64,000 nt of DNA from Carallia brachiata (taxonomy: Eukaryota > Streptophyta > Magnoliopsida > Malpighiales > Rhizophoraceae), in contig JADCRB010000162.1 in the NCBI GenBank assembly GCA_021464245.1, forward strand, positions 2,143,476 to 2,207,475, read 5' to 3'. The position numbers and the translations under genes are program-made. Shown here piece by piece: positions 38,401 to 50,511 of this stretch (within the stretch, counting starts at the first letter, position 1; the number at the start of each line of letters is the position of its first letter). The notes below the pieces were generated by a model. It searched no databases. It saw nothing but the letters and a program-made list of their open reading frames with translations, and had not been told where the DNA came from.

Positions 38401-39792
38401 CCGACTCAGACTTTTTGTGCGAGAGAGAGGGACAGAGGAAGAGAAGGAGGGTGATGGACTAATGGCGAATAAGGGGTGGTTGTGGAAAATAGTAAATATA
38501 AAAATATTATTATACAGTCACATAATTGATAATATATATAAAAATATATAATTAATTTAATAATTTATTATTATTGTTAAATTTTATATTTATTTTATAA
38601 TTCAAATATCAAAATCTTTATATATTAACTTTGTGTCTAACATTGTTTACACCCGACTTTTTTCATATAAAAACACACAAAACAACTTACGAGGAATCAG
38701 GCATTATTGAACAATAACAGACACATGAACTTTGACGGCACGTATTCTCTTTATATTATTGGTTAATCATCTTTTAAAAGAATAAAAAATAATTAAACTA
38801 CCCCTTATGTCTTCAGCTTCTGAGAATTTTATAAATAAATGTTGAAACTTGAAATGGTTCAGAAAGGGCAAAAAAAAAAAAAAAAAAGAATCTCTTCAAT
38901 GTGAAGTTAAATTGGACACCAATAGTTACACCACCTTGTTATGCGTGATGTTTTGACACATTAACGTTAGCACAACCAAAAAAAAACGGATACTTTGACA
39001 TTGACCCATTTCAAGTTAAGTTAAAGCATTCTCTTCAAGGTTTTGCATTTTTGTTTTTTTTGACCGAAAGGTTTTGCCTAATTTAATTGTGTTAGCACAC
39101 TGCATTTTTTATCCAATCATAGTTTTATTTGAGTTTTAGTGAATATACACATACGTTATTCACATATCAATAAGGATAACAAAACGCAGTCAAAAAAAAA
39201 AAAAAAGATAACAAAACATTAATCATGAACTTAATTAAAGTTTACACATATAAGCACATTGTACATTAAAGTCTCTCGATCAACCAATGTGCAAAAGAAT
39301 ATTTCAGGTGAACCACTTCTTTTCATTTGTGTTGACAGGTAAATGTCACATTATCCGCATCTCCACAAATTTAACCTACTTATCATTTTAGATTTGAGGG
39401 ACAGACTTTCAAATTTGCTATGAATACGTATGATACACAAATTGGACAAGTAACACAATATATTTGATATACAGATTGGATAAGCAGCACAACGTTGGCA
39501 AATTTGAAGATACCACAAAAAAACAAATTCCTATATAATTCTCATTTAATGTGAGTATCGTGAAAAAAAAGTATTTAAACCTCTAACCTTTCTCAAAATC
39601 ACAAAGACTTTGTAACAATTGAATCAACTGGGTGGTTAACTATAGGTTATATCCATGCGTCTCTTCTCTTTTTTTTTTTGTGAACAAAAAGTTATGCGTC
39701 TCTCCTCTATGCAATCGTCATTTCTTTGCATTGAAATGTACTATCAACAATCGAGAAAAAAAAACAATCGAGAAAAAACTAGGCGATTGCTT

Positions 39793-39823
<31 letters not shown>

Positions 39824-39828
39824 GGCGT
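39793..39828. repeat. (GA)n microsatellite
   Basis: About 17 GA dinucleotides with one interruption (gagacaga). Likely length-polymorphic. Confidence 0.85.
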
Positions 39829-40118
39829 TCTTGAATAAAATGTTTGGGCTAGTAATGTCTGGCCCAAAAGCCATGAAATTTGCCACATATGTGTGGCAAC
39901 ACACAATCTGCTTTACCCTACAATGGCATTGAATAGCATCAAGTAATTCAATAATTTTTAGTACCATGGAGTCAGATAGTATACCACCCTCATGCTTTAG
40001 CATGTGATAGTCTACTATTTCTTCCCTTCCTCCCTCCTTGGTGTCAATGTAATTTATGATCTTCCATTTTAGGACTGAGGCAAGAATTGCATGTGTTATT
40101 GAATTCCAAATTCTGACT

Positions 40119-40218
40119 GCATCAGAATTCCTTACTTTCAATCCGAATTTATAACTAGTGGATATCAAGCATCAGAATTCCTTACTTTCAATCCGAATTT
40201 ATAACTAGTGGATATCAA
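40119..40218. repeat. Perfect 50-bp tandem duplication
   Basis: Positions 40119-40168 and 40169-40218 are identical 50-bp units beginning GCATCAGAATTCC and ending GTGGATATCAA. No divergence is visible, so the duplication is recent. Confidence 0.9.
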
Positions 40219-41309
40219 ATACGATAACATATTTATAATATATTTTTATAATTAAGTACATATGAGAGGGCAAAATGGTAATAACATCACATTTTCTAGT
40301 GCATCCCTTTAAAAATTGTTAAAGGAAATAAATTAAGCAGCAGAAGAGAACGAGCACGCACAGAGCTTTCATTTGAATTCCCTGTTCCTTTCACAGAATC
40401 GAGGTTGCACGCCTGTACCCTTGACTCTTTCTCTCTCTCTCTAATCTCTCTCCCCCCCAAGTCAAGGCCACCCATAAACCTCTTGAACCCAGATAGATGC
40501 TACAAGTTTTTTGGCTACCCAAGTTAGGCCAATAAAGCATCGATCCTTGGCTTGAGCTCATCTCATTGATACCTACCTGAGACTGAGAGGCCCTTTATTT
40601 TCGTCCCTACTGTCTACACTACATATTCTATGCAAGTTTCCTTTAAACACAGGAACATCATTGCATTAATATAACACGAAACTGTACACTGATCATTGCA
40701 ACTTTCCTATTTGCAAGGTAAACAATCTATCTATCTGTTGTATATATTCTCCAGGCTACCTCAAGATCTTCTACCAAGTCCCTCTATGATCCCCTCCATT
40801 CAATTCCTAACCAATCGCTCTTTTGCACTTTTGAAAGCATTGACCGTTTTGTGAAAACCAAAAAGAAGAAGAAGAAAAAAAAAAGGCTGCTACTTTGTCT
40901 GTCACAAGGGTCCAAACTCTCACTTCAACCACTCCATTGTCTCTCTCCCGCACACTAGTTCCTACCTGGACAACAAAAAACCAAAACATTTAATTTTGTT
41001 TACACAAAAAAGGACTTGTGTTAGATAATTTCTCTTTGAAACTTCACTCTCTTTCTACTATTTCAAACTGTAACCTTGCATCCACCACAAAACAGGAAGA
41101 AGTTGGATTGGAAACCTTGTACTATTCATGTGTCAAAACTTGTAACTCTGTCCTTTGTTTGACCAACCCAAAACCCTTCTGCAAAATATATGCTTTTGGG
41201 ATAAATTTTTGATTCAGGACTCTTTATAAACCTCCATTGTTTGATAATCCGCTGAGAGCTGCCAAGAAGGAAAGCCTGCAAGAAAGAAAGAAAGAAAGAA
41301 ACCATTTGC

Positions 41310-43845
41310 ATGGATAAAGTATCAACAATAACCACATTAAGCAGCAGAAGGCCAAAATGGCAATATCCACAAGCGCCTCCAGCGCCAAGAATCCTTCATC
41401 TACCTCGCAGGTCTCGCAGAAAGCCAGCAACAAAGGCCAACGCCACAAAGACCAGCTCTCAGCGAGAAAGAACAGGAAAACTGGAGGCTTTGTTCGATCA
41501 AGAAAGAGAATTTGCGAGGGGGGTTATGCCAATTGTAATGGTGAATGGCGGCGGCCGCGGTGGGGATGATCAGTGTGAGGAGGAGAACAGGAGACGCAGA
41601 GTGGAGGAGAGAGAGAATGGGTCAGTGGAAGAGGAGAAGTGGAGGTTTCAAGCTGAGATGTTGAGAGCTGAGTGTAATCTGTTGAGGATGGAAAAAGAGA
41701 TTGCTGTGAAGAAGATGGAGAGAAGACGGGTCCAGACTGAGAGAACTTTAAGATCTGCTATCCAAACTTTACTTTCTGTTAGTATTTCTTATACTTCCAT
41801 TTTTCTCTTTGCTTGTCTTTTAATCATTTTATTTGGGTTCTCAGTGGTGATTGTCAAGCTCAAGAAACCATAAGTAAAGAAAAAAAATATTAAAAAATAT
41901 GATAAGAAGAAGTTTGGTTTAGTTCTTGAAAATCAAGATTGCGGCAAAGATGAGAATTTGTGTGTTTTGAGTTTTAAGGATACTGGGAAGAACTGTCTTT
42001 TCAAAATAAGCTAGAAAAAAGATGTGTTTTTCTTTCTTATTAGGTCTAAATCTTTACCAAAATGTGTGCCAAGTATCTTTGTTTTCAAATGTTGGTCATT
42101 CTGTGGGGTACATGTGGTTGTAGGACCTAGAAAGGTGAAGTCTTGCATTTGGGGCACTTCAGAGCCAAAAAAAAAAAAAAAAAAGATTTTTCTCTAATTG
42201 ACTCTTTGTGACTTGCATTTGTTGAATGGTTTGCACTTTCAAGGGGAGACAAATGATTTTGGAAGGAAAAAATGTGAGCATTTTGCTGGAAGAGGAGATC
42301 CACGTATTGGCAGAGAAACTAGAGAAGTTGCGAAGAAGACCACGAGTTACAGATTTACAGCTTAAAAAATGTAGCAACTTTGATAAACAAGCATTTCTTC
42401 TTGAAAGGAGGCTAGGGAATTTTGGAGCAGATTCAGATGAGAAGAGTCTGAGGGAAATTCAGGAAATGGCAGAAGCAAGCTTGTCCATGACAAGTACTTG
42501 CAGTGTCAGTGACAATTCTACCTCGAATCGCAGTTGCAATGTAAATTCATTCTCTTCCTTCTTCCTGATGTCCCAATCCGACAACCATGTCAACCTCTTC
42601 CTTCACATAAACTGTTAAACAAATACATCATTTATTTTGATCCGAAGGAAATAGCTAGATGAACCTCGTGCTTTACCTCTTAATTGTTCCAAAGGAATAT
42701 CTCTTTTCACATTTTCTCTTTCCAATTTCTAATTCGTAAGAATGTGCAGATGGAAATTCTGAGAAGAAAAATGGAGGGGTTGGCAAAAGGAACTTTGTTA
42801 GAAAGAATGGAAGATGAGTACAGGTCGATACTCTCTACAGCTAACAGTTCTGCTGCCAACTCTGTCTCTTCTTCCAAGCGACTAGAACTGCATGATATGT
42901 CAATATCCTGTATAAGACAGCCTTGCAAGGTGAATTCCTCTTTATATATTTGTCTATGTTAACTTTGCTCGTCGATTGCTATAATGTGTAACAATCATTT
43001 GCAGCTGCCAAGAGCTTTAGAAGATAGGCTTACTCGTGCTTTGAGTTAGTCCTGCACGTAGATATATTTATAGTTGCAAGAAGGTTTCTAGAACTTGATG
43101 AGAATTTCTGCCTGCAGGTGAGAAGGCCCCACGAGGAGAGAGCATGCTCGGGATGCTGCAAGGCTATTGCACGGAGGGTTATAGAGCAAGTCCGGGCAGA
43201 GACGGAGCAATGGTCTCAAATGCAAGAGATGCTCGGACAAGTCAGGGAAGAGATGGAAGAATTGCAGGCCTCTAGAGATTTTTGGGAAGATAGAGCACTT
43301 GATTCTGATTATGAAATGCAATCATTGCATTCTGCTGTATGTACCCTAAATTACACTTTATTTTTTTCTTGCATCAAGATGAAGATTTACAAGAGTTTCA
43401 AGTCAACTAAACCTCAAGTTACTTTCAATAGGTGCAAGAATGGAGGCATAAAGCACTTTCATCTGAAGCCAAGGCGAGTGAGCTACAAGCTCAGGTTTCT
43501 GTTCTTCATGCAGAGCTTGAAAAGCTGAGGAAGGAAAAAGCCACGGAAACAGCCAGGCCCAAAAATTTGCAACCACTTTCTCAGGATGCACCGAATGAGA
43601 TGGAGAAGCGAGTACTGGTTTGCCAAATCAGGGAAAATCATCATGCGCAAGAAGAGGGCTACAAGCTGAAAAAGACATTCCATGATGGAAGTAGAAAGCC
43701 TCAAGCAAGCACCAGTGAGCATAATGCTGCAAAGCGATCACCACTCAGAGATATTGGAAATTCATTGCCACTAGCAAGACCGAACAGCAAAGCAGTTTTC
43801 CCATTGCGCTGTCCCCTGCATTCCAGCACCCAGGAAAACTTCTAA
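41310..43845 (+). CDS. Coiled-coil protein, function not recognised
   Basis: Plant protein of about 540 aa of unknown function. Exons proposed: 41310-41777, 42244-42540, 42750-42929, 43005-43044, about 43118-43336 and 43432-43845. The basic N-terminus carries 'PPAPRILHLPRRSRRK'. Long Glu/Arg/Lys-rich helices follow ('EEEKWRFQAEMLRAECNLL', 'LLEEEIHVLAEKLEKLR', 'QMQEMLGQVREEMEELQ'), which predict coiled coils. A short Cys motif 'ACSGCCKAIARRVIEQVRAE' precedes the last coil, and a Ser/Pro-rich C-terminus contains 'KRSPLRDIGN'. It resembles plant myosin-heavy-chain-like or trichohyalin-like uncharacterised proteins. Exon 4 (coding 'LPRALEDRLTRAL') leaves one base over, which does not match the frame of exon 5, so that junction is uncertain or carries an indel. 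A (GAAA)n run lies just before the start. Confidence 0.75.
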
Positions 43846-44547
43846 AACAGCTTCTTCTGAAGATCACGATTGTCCAGAGTCTCCGAGATAATTCGATCAG
43901 ACACAAGATTTCTGAACTGGGAAAGGAAAGAAGACAGAAAAGCAGAAAACTTCACTGATGAAAAAGATATGACAATATAGAGTTTGCGGGATTTATGAAC
44001 GGCTGCAGCAGAGTTCTTTCTGGTTTATGCTGATTAGAATTCCTGTTTCTTTGTTTCCAAGTATGTGTTTTTTTTTTGCAGAGCAAACAGTTTCAAAAAC
44101 ATGCGAATGTCTTTTCTAACATAGAAAGTTATTTACCCTGAGACAAATCTCAAGCAGCTGTTCTGGATCCTGCAAGTACATAATAAACAAAACCAACTTT
44201 TAGGATAGGGACCAAATGTTCGGCATCCATCAGGATAATCCTTTTCAATTAAACCCAAAAGGAGGAGGATTTTTCCAGCTCATTTTAAAACATCAAACAT
44301 GAATTTAACCCATACGAAGAGATCATATCCTTCTTATTGGCTGTACTTTCTTTTTTTCGGTTTAAAGGGCTTCTGTCTAAGAAGAGGAGAACGAAGGGAG
44401 TGGGAATCGAATTCTTCATCTCCAAAAGACTTGAAAATCTGAGTGATTCTAGTTGACTGGAGTGTAAGGCCAAAATTTGTAACTAAAACTTTGGATACTG
44501 ATGATAGTAAAAGCAAGCATACATACTGCGGACGTTTTGTTTCAAGT
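43846..44547. other. 3' flank of coiled-coil gene
   Basis: Probably the 3' UTR to about 44100, then intergenic sequence. Open frames on the minus strand at 44285-44516 overlap and look like chance. Confidence 0.4.
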
Positions 44548-44684
44548 AATGTTCTAGTTAAAATTGTAATTGGTATTTTTAAAATAATATTGATAATTTT
44601 TAAAATGTAAATATAACAATTATTTTAAAAAATATTAATATTCGTTTAAAAAATATTAATCACAATTTCGATTGAAACACCACT
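44548..44684. mobile_element. AT-rich palindromic MITE, copy 2
   Basis: Diverged relative of 27684-27829. It has the same 'tgttct...ttaaaattg...tatttttaaaataa' left half and inverted right half ending 'gattgaaacac'. Seen by matching the two copies by eye, so edges are approximate. Confidence 0.45.
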
Positions 44685-46687
44685 TGATACAAATATACCG
44701 GAGATGCCGACATTTTTTTCTAATAGTAAAGGATTAGTTTTTAAGAAACCAATCGGGGATGGAAAATTTTTTGTTTCTGTAGGACATGTTCAGTCCCCTT
44801 TGATAGAGATGAGGTCTAACAGACTTTGATCGAAGATAGGAAGGAGAATAGGGTTGATAGGCTTCGCCCCATCCCTCTCCTTATTCTCGTCCCCTTTTAT
44901 TCATTTATTAGATTTTTGTCCTTTTATGATAATTGTATATAATATATATTATTAAGGATAAAATTATAATTTGACTAGGAAAATACTTATGCCTTACGCG
45001 GGTTTTACAATTTTTTTTTTATATTTAGTATTGATAATTTGAATGGTATTAATATTTTTGGTGAATTATTTTTAAAGGTTTCTGTCTTATATATTGACGA
45101 TTTGCTTTCATTAAATGCAATATTGTTGTACTTGAAGAATGTTCGGTGGTTAAATCATTCTTTATTCAATCTTAATGTTTTCTTTTTTAAAAACAAATTG
45201 GAATGGTAGTTTATATAGTTCAATGTCTATGCAATCAATGGTCATCTTGTAGTCACTTTTGATGATCAACTTAGCCTGCCTTGATTGATGCCGCTGATTC
45301 CATATTGCAATAGCTTCTCACTTCATTATTAGTTTATACATTTTTCCACATTAACATACACATTGCATTATCCATAGTGCAAAAATGCTCACAAAAGCAT
45401 GAAAATAAACACCTCCATGCAGACAAATATTGTCCACATTCCACTAATCACACTCCAAATTGTCAAGAAAGCAAATATAAAAATATTTTCGTCTCATTAC
45501 ACACTAAAAAATGGTAGAAAGAATAGAAACTTTGAGATAGCCACAAGCCATGCAATGCATTCGGATACTAAGAAGTACAAGCCTAATACGGTTGAAAATC
45601 TAATATTGACTTATCACATCTACATATAGAGTCATCACCACATCACCCAAAACTTAACCAAATTTGGAGAAAGAAAAAAACAAAAAAAAGGACACAAAGA
45701 CGGAGCTTAAGCCCGTCCAATAACTATAACTCAATCTTTTGAGACGTATAATGTAAAGAATTAAAGAAAGTGAATTATATTAAAAGTTTAATATGAAAAA
45801 GGATTTAGGAAAAACATGCAATGGATAGTACTGATAAGGAAAACTTTTTTATAAATAGAGTATGTATAACCATATATATTCTTGAGAGTAGTTTTCTCAA
45901 ATTTAACTTTCTTTCCCCAACAATCAAGTTTTTTGCATCGCTGTGCCTGTGAGAATTAACAAAAATTGTTTAATATAATCAATCAAGGTATAGTCAACAT
46001 AATCGGCCCCAATTTTTTTTTCTTATTTTTGTTTTTATTTTTGATGGGCTGATTCATCTAGAAAAAATTAATATAAATTTACTTCAAATTAGGATTGGAA
46101 AGAAAATGTAAATTTACCTTAGATTAGGTTCTAGATATTGATTCATCTAGAATTTGATTCAGCTCACTCTTCTATTGGATTATCCACCACACTTGTTGGA
46201 TGGTAGTAAAAAAAAACTACCTAGTATTCCACTTAACTTTGCTGGTATACTTTATAAATATTTCCATCAATTAACGTCAGCTTGCAATACACTAACTTAA
46301 AAAGACCTCAATCAATTCTTTTTAATATGAGTGGTTAAAAAAAAATTAATCGAGAAAAACGATACTGATAAATCTCAGCAACAAATTACTTGTAAGAAAC
46401 CTGATTGCTAAATACAACACAAAGATCAAACAAATTTTATGGTTGAACCACCAAGAGAGGAAAATAAAAAATTAAAAATCAGGGAGCTGCAAAGAAATAG
46501 TACCTAAGCAGAATTAGTGCCGATCATAAAATCTGAATGATTTTCATTAAAGGACTCTTAGTTCACACATAAATGTGTCTTTCCTTTATACATGACCATT
46601 AATATTAAATATGTAAGACTAAAGCAAAATGAAACGTATCTTTGGTAATAATTTTGATTTATGAAAGACAATAAAAGAGTGTGTAAT

Positions 46688-46715
46688 TTATATATATATA
46701 TATATATATATATAT
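46688..46715. repeat. (TA)n microsatellite
   Basis: About 14 uninterrupted TA dinucleotides in an A/T-rich background. Confidence 0.85.
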
Positions 46716-48225
46716 GTTATTTTGTCATAAATTTGAACTTACCTTAGCTAATTTTCTTATATTTTGTTGAATGTTGACATATTCTTACCATTTTCAAATT
46801 TAATATTTTAATAAACCACTCTCATCAAATTTAAATAGGTCACAGAATCCTTATTTACCATTTTTATATAGAAAGCTTGCTATATAGTGACTGAAAATTT
46901 GAGAAATAGATAAGTTACAGATTATAAAAATAATAATGAAAATTAAGTTTGAGGGGTTTTACCGAGTTACACCTACAAATAAGGATGAGTTGCTGGTGAG
47001 AGATTTTAAGAGAGGGAGTGAGAGAGAGAGATGAAGTAATAAATAGGAAATTAAATTTTAATAAATGTAAATCTCTTTTAATTCAATATCCTTTAGCTAA
47101 AATCAAGGAAAAAATTTCTCTCTATTGCACTCAAGAGTAAATGACCACTATGTATCCGTTGTTTTATGTTGCAAAACATAATTTTTTTATGGTAACGTAA
47201 ATAGCTTTTAATTCTGTTTATTAAAAATTTGTGTATTTGTTAACATGATAAATTAGGAAAAAAGTTTCCTTTCTTGATACTTCATCTACAAAATGAGGTG
47301 TAATTCTTTTTAGCTTGATTGCTTGACTAAATCTTCCAAATATATTGAAAAGTTGACACCAAGAAATCAGTTAAATGTTTTTTTTTTTTGAAAAAGGAAA
47401 AAGTTTCTTACTCAATATAGTAGGCTTCTCATACATTGATTTTTTTTTTTTGTCAAGAAAGGATTATGATATTTTATACATTTATTCATTGATAAATAAA
47501 TTGAAAAAAAATTTAAAGGATGAATTAATTTTCACATAACTATTAGAAGAACCATCTCTTATATTTTTCATTTAAAAGTCTAATTATAAGAAAGAGATTT
47601 TTTTATTTTTTTTAATTTTTATGTCAAAATTTTATTACTAAAATAATCTAATTAAATTAGATTTATTTGGAAGCATAGATTAATGTGAAGTTTTATAATA
47701 TTGTTATTAGATACATTTATTTGAGGAGTGAAAAAAAGAGAATTTTTTTCTCTCTTATTCTTTGAAGAGTGGAATAAAAAGAGAACTTCTCTTAACTACT
47801 CATTTATATTATTATTATTAGATTAAATTAGATGGTGTAGAAGTGGACTTAATGATATGATTTGCAAGGAAATTAATTATAGTTTCAGCATATACATTTG
47901 GGGAGTAGATGTGACTTTTTGGAATATTTTTAATTTGTTAAGTATAACTGCAAGATTTAGTAATTTGTATTATGATTACGTTGAATACAAATGCTTGTTT
48001 AAAGACTTCAAATTCATTATTATTTTATTATTATTTATGTAAACTCTATTAATATTTTTTGGTAGGGTATAGAGATCTCTATTCTCTAACAGAATCAATA
48101 CGAGACTTTAAAATCTATTTCCGGTAAGAACAAGATAGAGATAAAGATATAATTTAAAAAGATTTAGTGATAAGTATCGAATATTACCAAATGGATGAAA
48201 TTATTGAGATATTACTATCAGAAGC

Positions 48226-48490
48226 TTTGAACAAACCCACGAGACACTGATTGAAAACATATCGGTGATTTACCGGCAGGTCGATTGCAAGAGACACCTC
48301 GGCCGACCGATCGACTTGTCGTCTCAAAATAGATATCTGCAATCTGTCTCATACGCTGACTGGCGAGGAGCTGAAATGTCCTACAGATGCCTTTTGTTAC
48401 AGAAATCATCACTGAGAGTGGCAATCGACCGTCACGATTCCCTCGAAACTACACATGAGACTCTAAATACCGATGTTGATTAAATGTTTA
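48226..48490. mobile_element. GC-richer island, possible retroelement scrap
   Basis: About 260 bp with many CG dinucleotides and words such as 'cggcaggtcgattg', 'ctcggccgaccgatcgac' and 'gcaatcgaccgtcacg'. It stands out sharply from the surrounding A/T-rich DNA. It is open in one frame on each strand but matches no protein I know. An LTR fragment is the likeliest explanation; no ends were found. Confidence 0.3.
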
Positions 48491-50491
48491 AATCATTTGT
48501 CTGTAGGGGACATTCTACTATTTAAAAACTTATGCTTTTATTTTGAATAAGTACTTTTTACACACATAATTATAAATATATAGTAATATAAATCGTTGGA
48601 TTGTCAAAGGTGTGTTGTTGGATTTAAAAAAAAAATGAATTGTTAAATATTGTTAAATTAATTACGTGTATTTTATATGTCTCACTAAATGTGTTTATGT
48701 AATTTTATTCTATTTTGAAAGTATTGAGTCCTAATTTTAGAAAAAGTGTGAGGTACATAAGTATAGAGAATTTTCATAAATATTATGTACACTATTAATA
48801 AATTATCGTAAAAATTAAAAATTTTGTATGACATAACTAATATTTTATGTTGCATAAAAAATTTGTTGTAGAGAATATGAAAAAATAATATATTATAAAT
48901 AATAAAAGCAGAAATTACGTTATTTTTTACAGCAAGCATTTCCTTCCCAATTTCCAAAACTTTTGGTTTGGGTGGACGCTCATACCTTCTGCGATTTTTC
49001 AAGTGTTTTGGCTATCATTACACTTACATTCGAGAGTTTAATCATGCTACCAAGATTAATTACAAAACACAAGCACACCAGCCCATCAAGAATTTATATA
49101 AGACAATAGTCTTGTACAATGCCTCACCACTCATGTTGTAACAATTCAAACTTCGCCTAGCCTCTTTGCACCTTTACCTTTTTAATTTCTTCAATATTTT
49201 GCCTATTGAATGCTTAGATTTTACCATATGAAGTGGTAGTTTAATAATAATTTAATATATTTTTCTTATTTTTAACCTTGATTCAAATTTTATGGGCAGC
49301 GTCTCGCTATAATAATCACTGAATTTGACTAGTTTGACTAAGTCCCGTGCGCCCCTAGTTTTAAATACATTAATATCGTTTGGTCAGTTTAAAAGAGACT
49401 CGACTCTTCTTATAAATTTAGTTAAATGAGACATTTAAATAAAAATAACTCTCATCCCAATTTACAAATTTAATGATCGATATAATTGCAATGATTTTTT
49501 TTTTTTTGTCCAAAAAAAACGCTGGAACTTTATATTTTGAACACGCCTCATGTGAATCAACATTGGATTGGTTCCCTAGCAATAAATCAAGACATTTTTG
49601 TACTTTTTTAACAACTTTGGTGGTCGTAACTAGACAACTTATCCTTTCTAATATGCCCTATATAATTTATTTCTTAAAAAAAAAAAAAATTAATCCGACA
49701 CGACGTCGTTGCTATTTTGTCATGCTTTGTTATTGTGGCAACGTCCGAGTGCTGGGAAATTGGGAATAGCCTCTCTCTCTCAAACCGTTTGTTTCCGGAG
49801 AAAATCTCTTCTGCTTCTTTGCTCTGGTATTATTTTTTTTTTTATCTATTAATAAGTCTATTAGCCCGTAAGTTACATAATGAGATAGTTTTTTATTCTT
49901 ATAAATTCCACTCTTCCTTTTTCAAGAATTAAATTTAAAATTTTTATAATAAAAATAATAAAATTTAATCACTAAAATATCTCTATCTCTACATAAACTT
50001 ACTTGATATGATTATTGTAAAAGTATTAGGACTCAGATGCTGTGGGATCAAGTCCAGTCCAGGCCCAAGTTTAATATTAGTTAATTTTATTTTTAAAAAA
50101 TTTTTATTTTAATTTTTTTAATTAAATATAATTTATTTATAATTTTATAATACACAATAAATAAAATTTATTTAAATAAAAAATTAAAAATAATATTTAA
50201 ATGATATTAAATTATAAATTTATTTTATTTATAAAAAAAAATAAAATTAATAAATACGTTTTTTTTTTATGAAATCGGTTACTTTCTCGTGTGCAGCATA
50301 CAAGAGGCATGACGTCGGTAAAGGGCTGAGTCATGAATTTTGCAAAGCTTACGCTTGATCTGTATTCTCCTTCTCCTACAATGAAACTCTATTCCTCTCC
50401 TTCGTCTGGTTCTTCTTCTTCTGCTTAAATCTTCGTAAATCTCTTCTCCCTCTATGCTCTCCCAAATCCCCTCCGCGTCCTAACCGAAAGA

Positions 50492-50506
50492 ATGGAAACC
50501 AAGTAA
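50492..50506 (+). promoter_or_regulatory. Minimal upstream ORF before DDRGK1
   Basis: ATG GAA ACC AAG TAA, four codons and a stop, ending 5 nt before the DDRGK1 start codon. If it is in the mRNA leader, it would need reinitiation or leaky scanning. Whether it lies in the transcript is not shown here. Confidence 0.4.
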
Positions 50507-50511
50507 AAAAA

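Larger units (their letters stand above)
35454..41277. other. Gene-poor AT-rich interval
   Basis: About 5.8 kb without a recognised gene. Less AT-rich patches at about 35740-36170, 36590-36790 and 38230-38460 hold open frames of unknown origin. At about 39840-40168 the minus strand is open for 110 codons with fairly protein-like content ('IWNSITHAILASVLKWKIIN'); it is unassigned. A GA microsatellite (about 39793-39828) and a 50-bp tandem duplication (40119-40218) are listed separately. CT-rich sequence at 40430-40455 and A-rich runs are low complexity. Confidence 0.4.
44685..50470. other. Gene-poor AT-rich interval
   Basis: Nearly 6 kb of A/T-rich DNA with no recognised gene. It contains a (TA)n microsatellite at about 46688-46715 and many poly-A/T runs. 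One island of normal GC at about 48226-48490 looks like a transposon scrap. The last 200 bp (from about 50280) become CT-rich and form the leader of the DDRGK1 gene. Confidence 0.45.
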
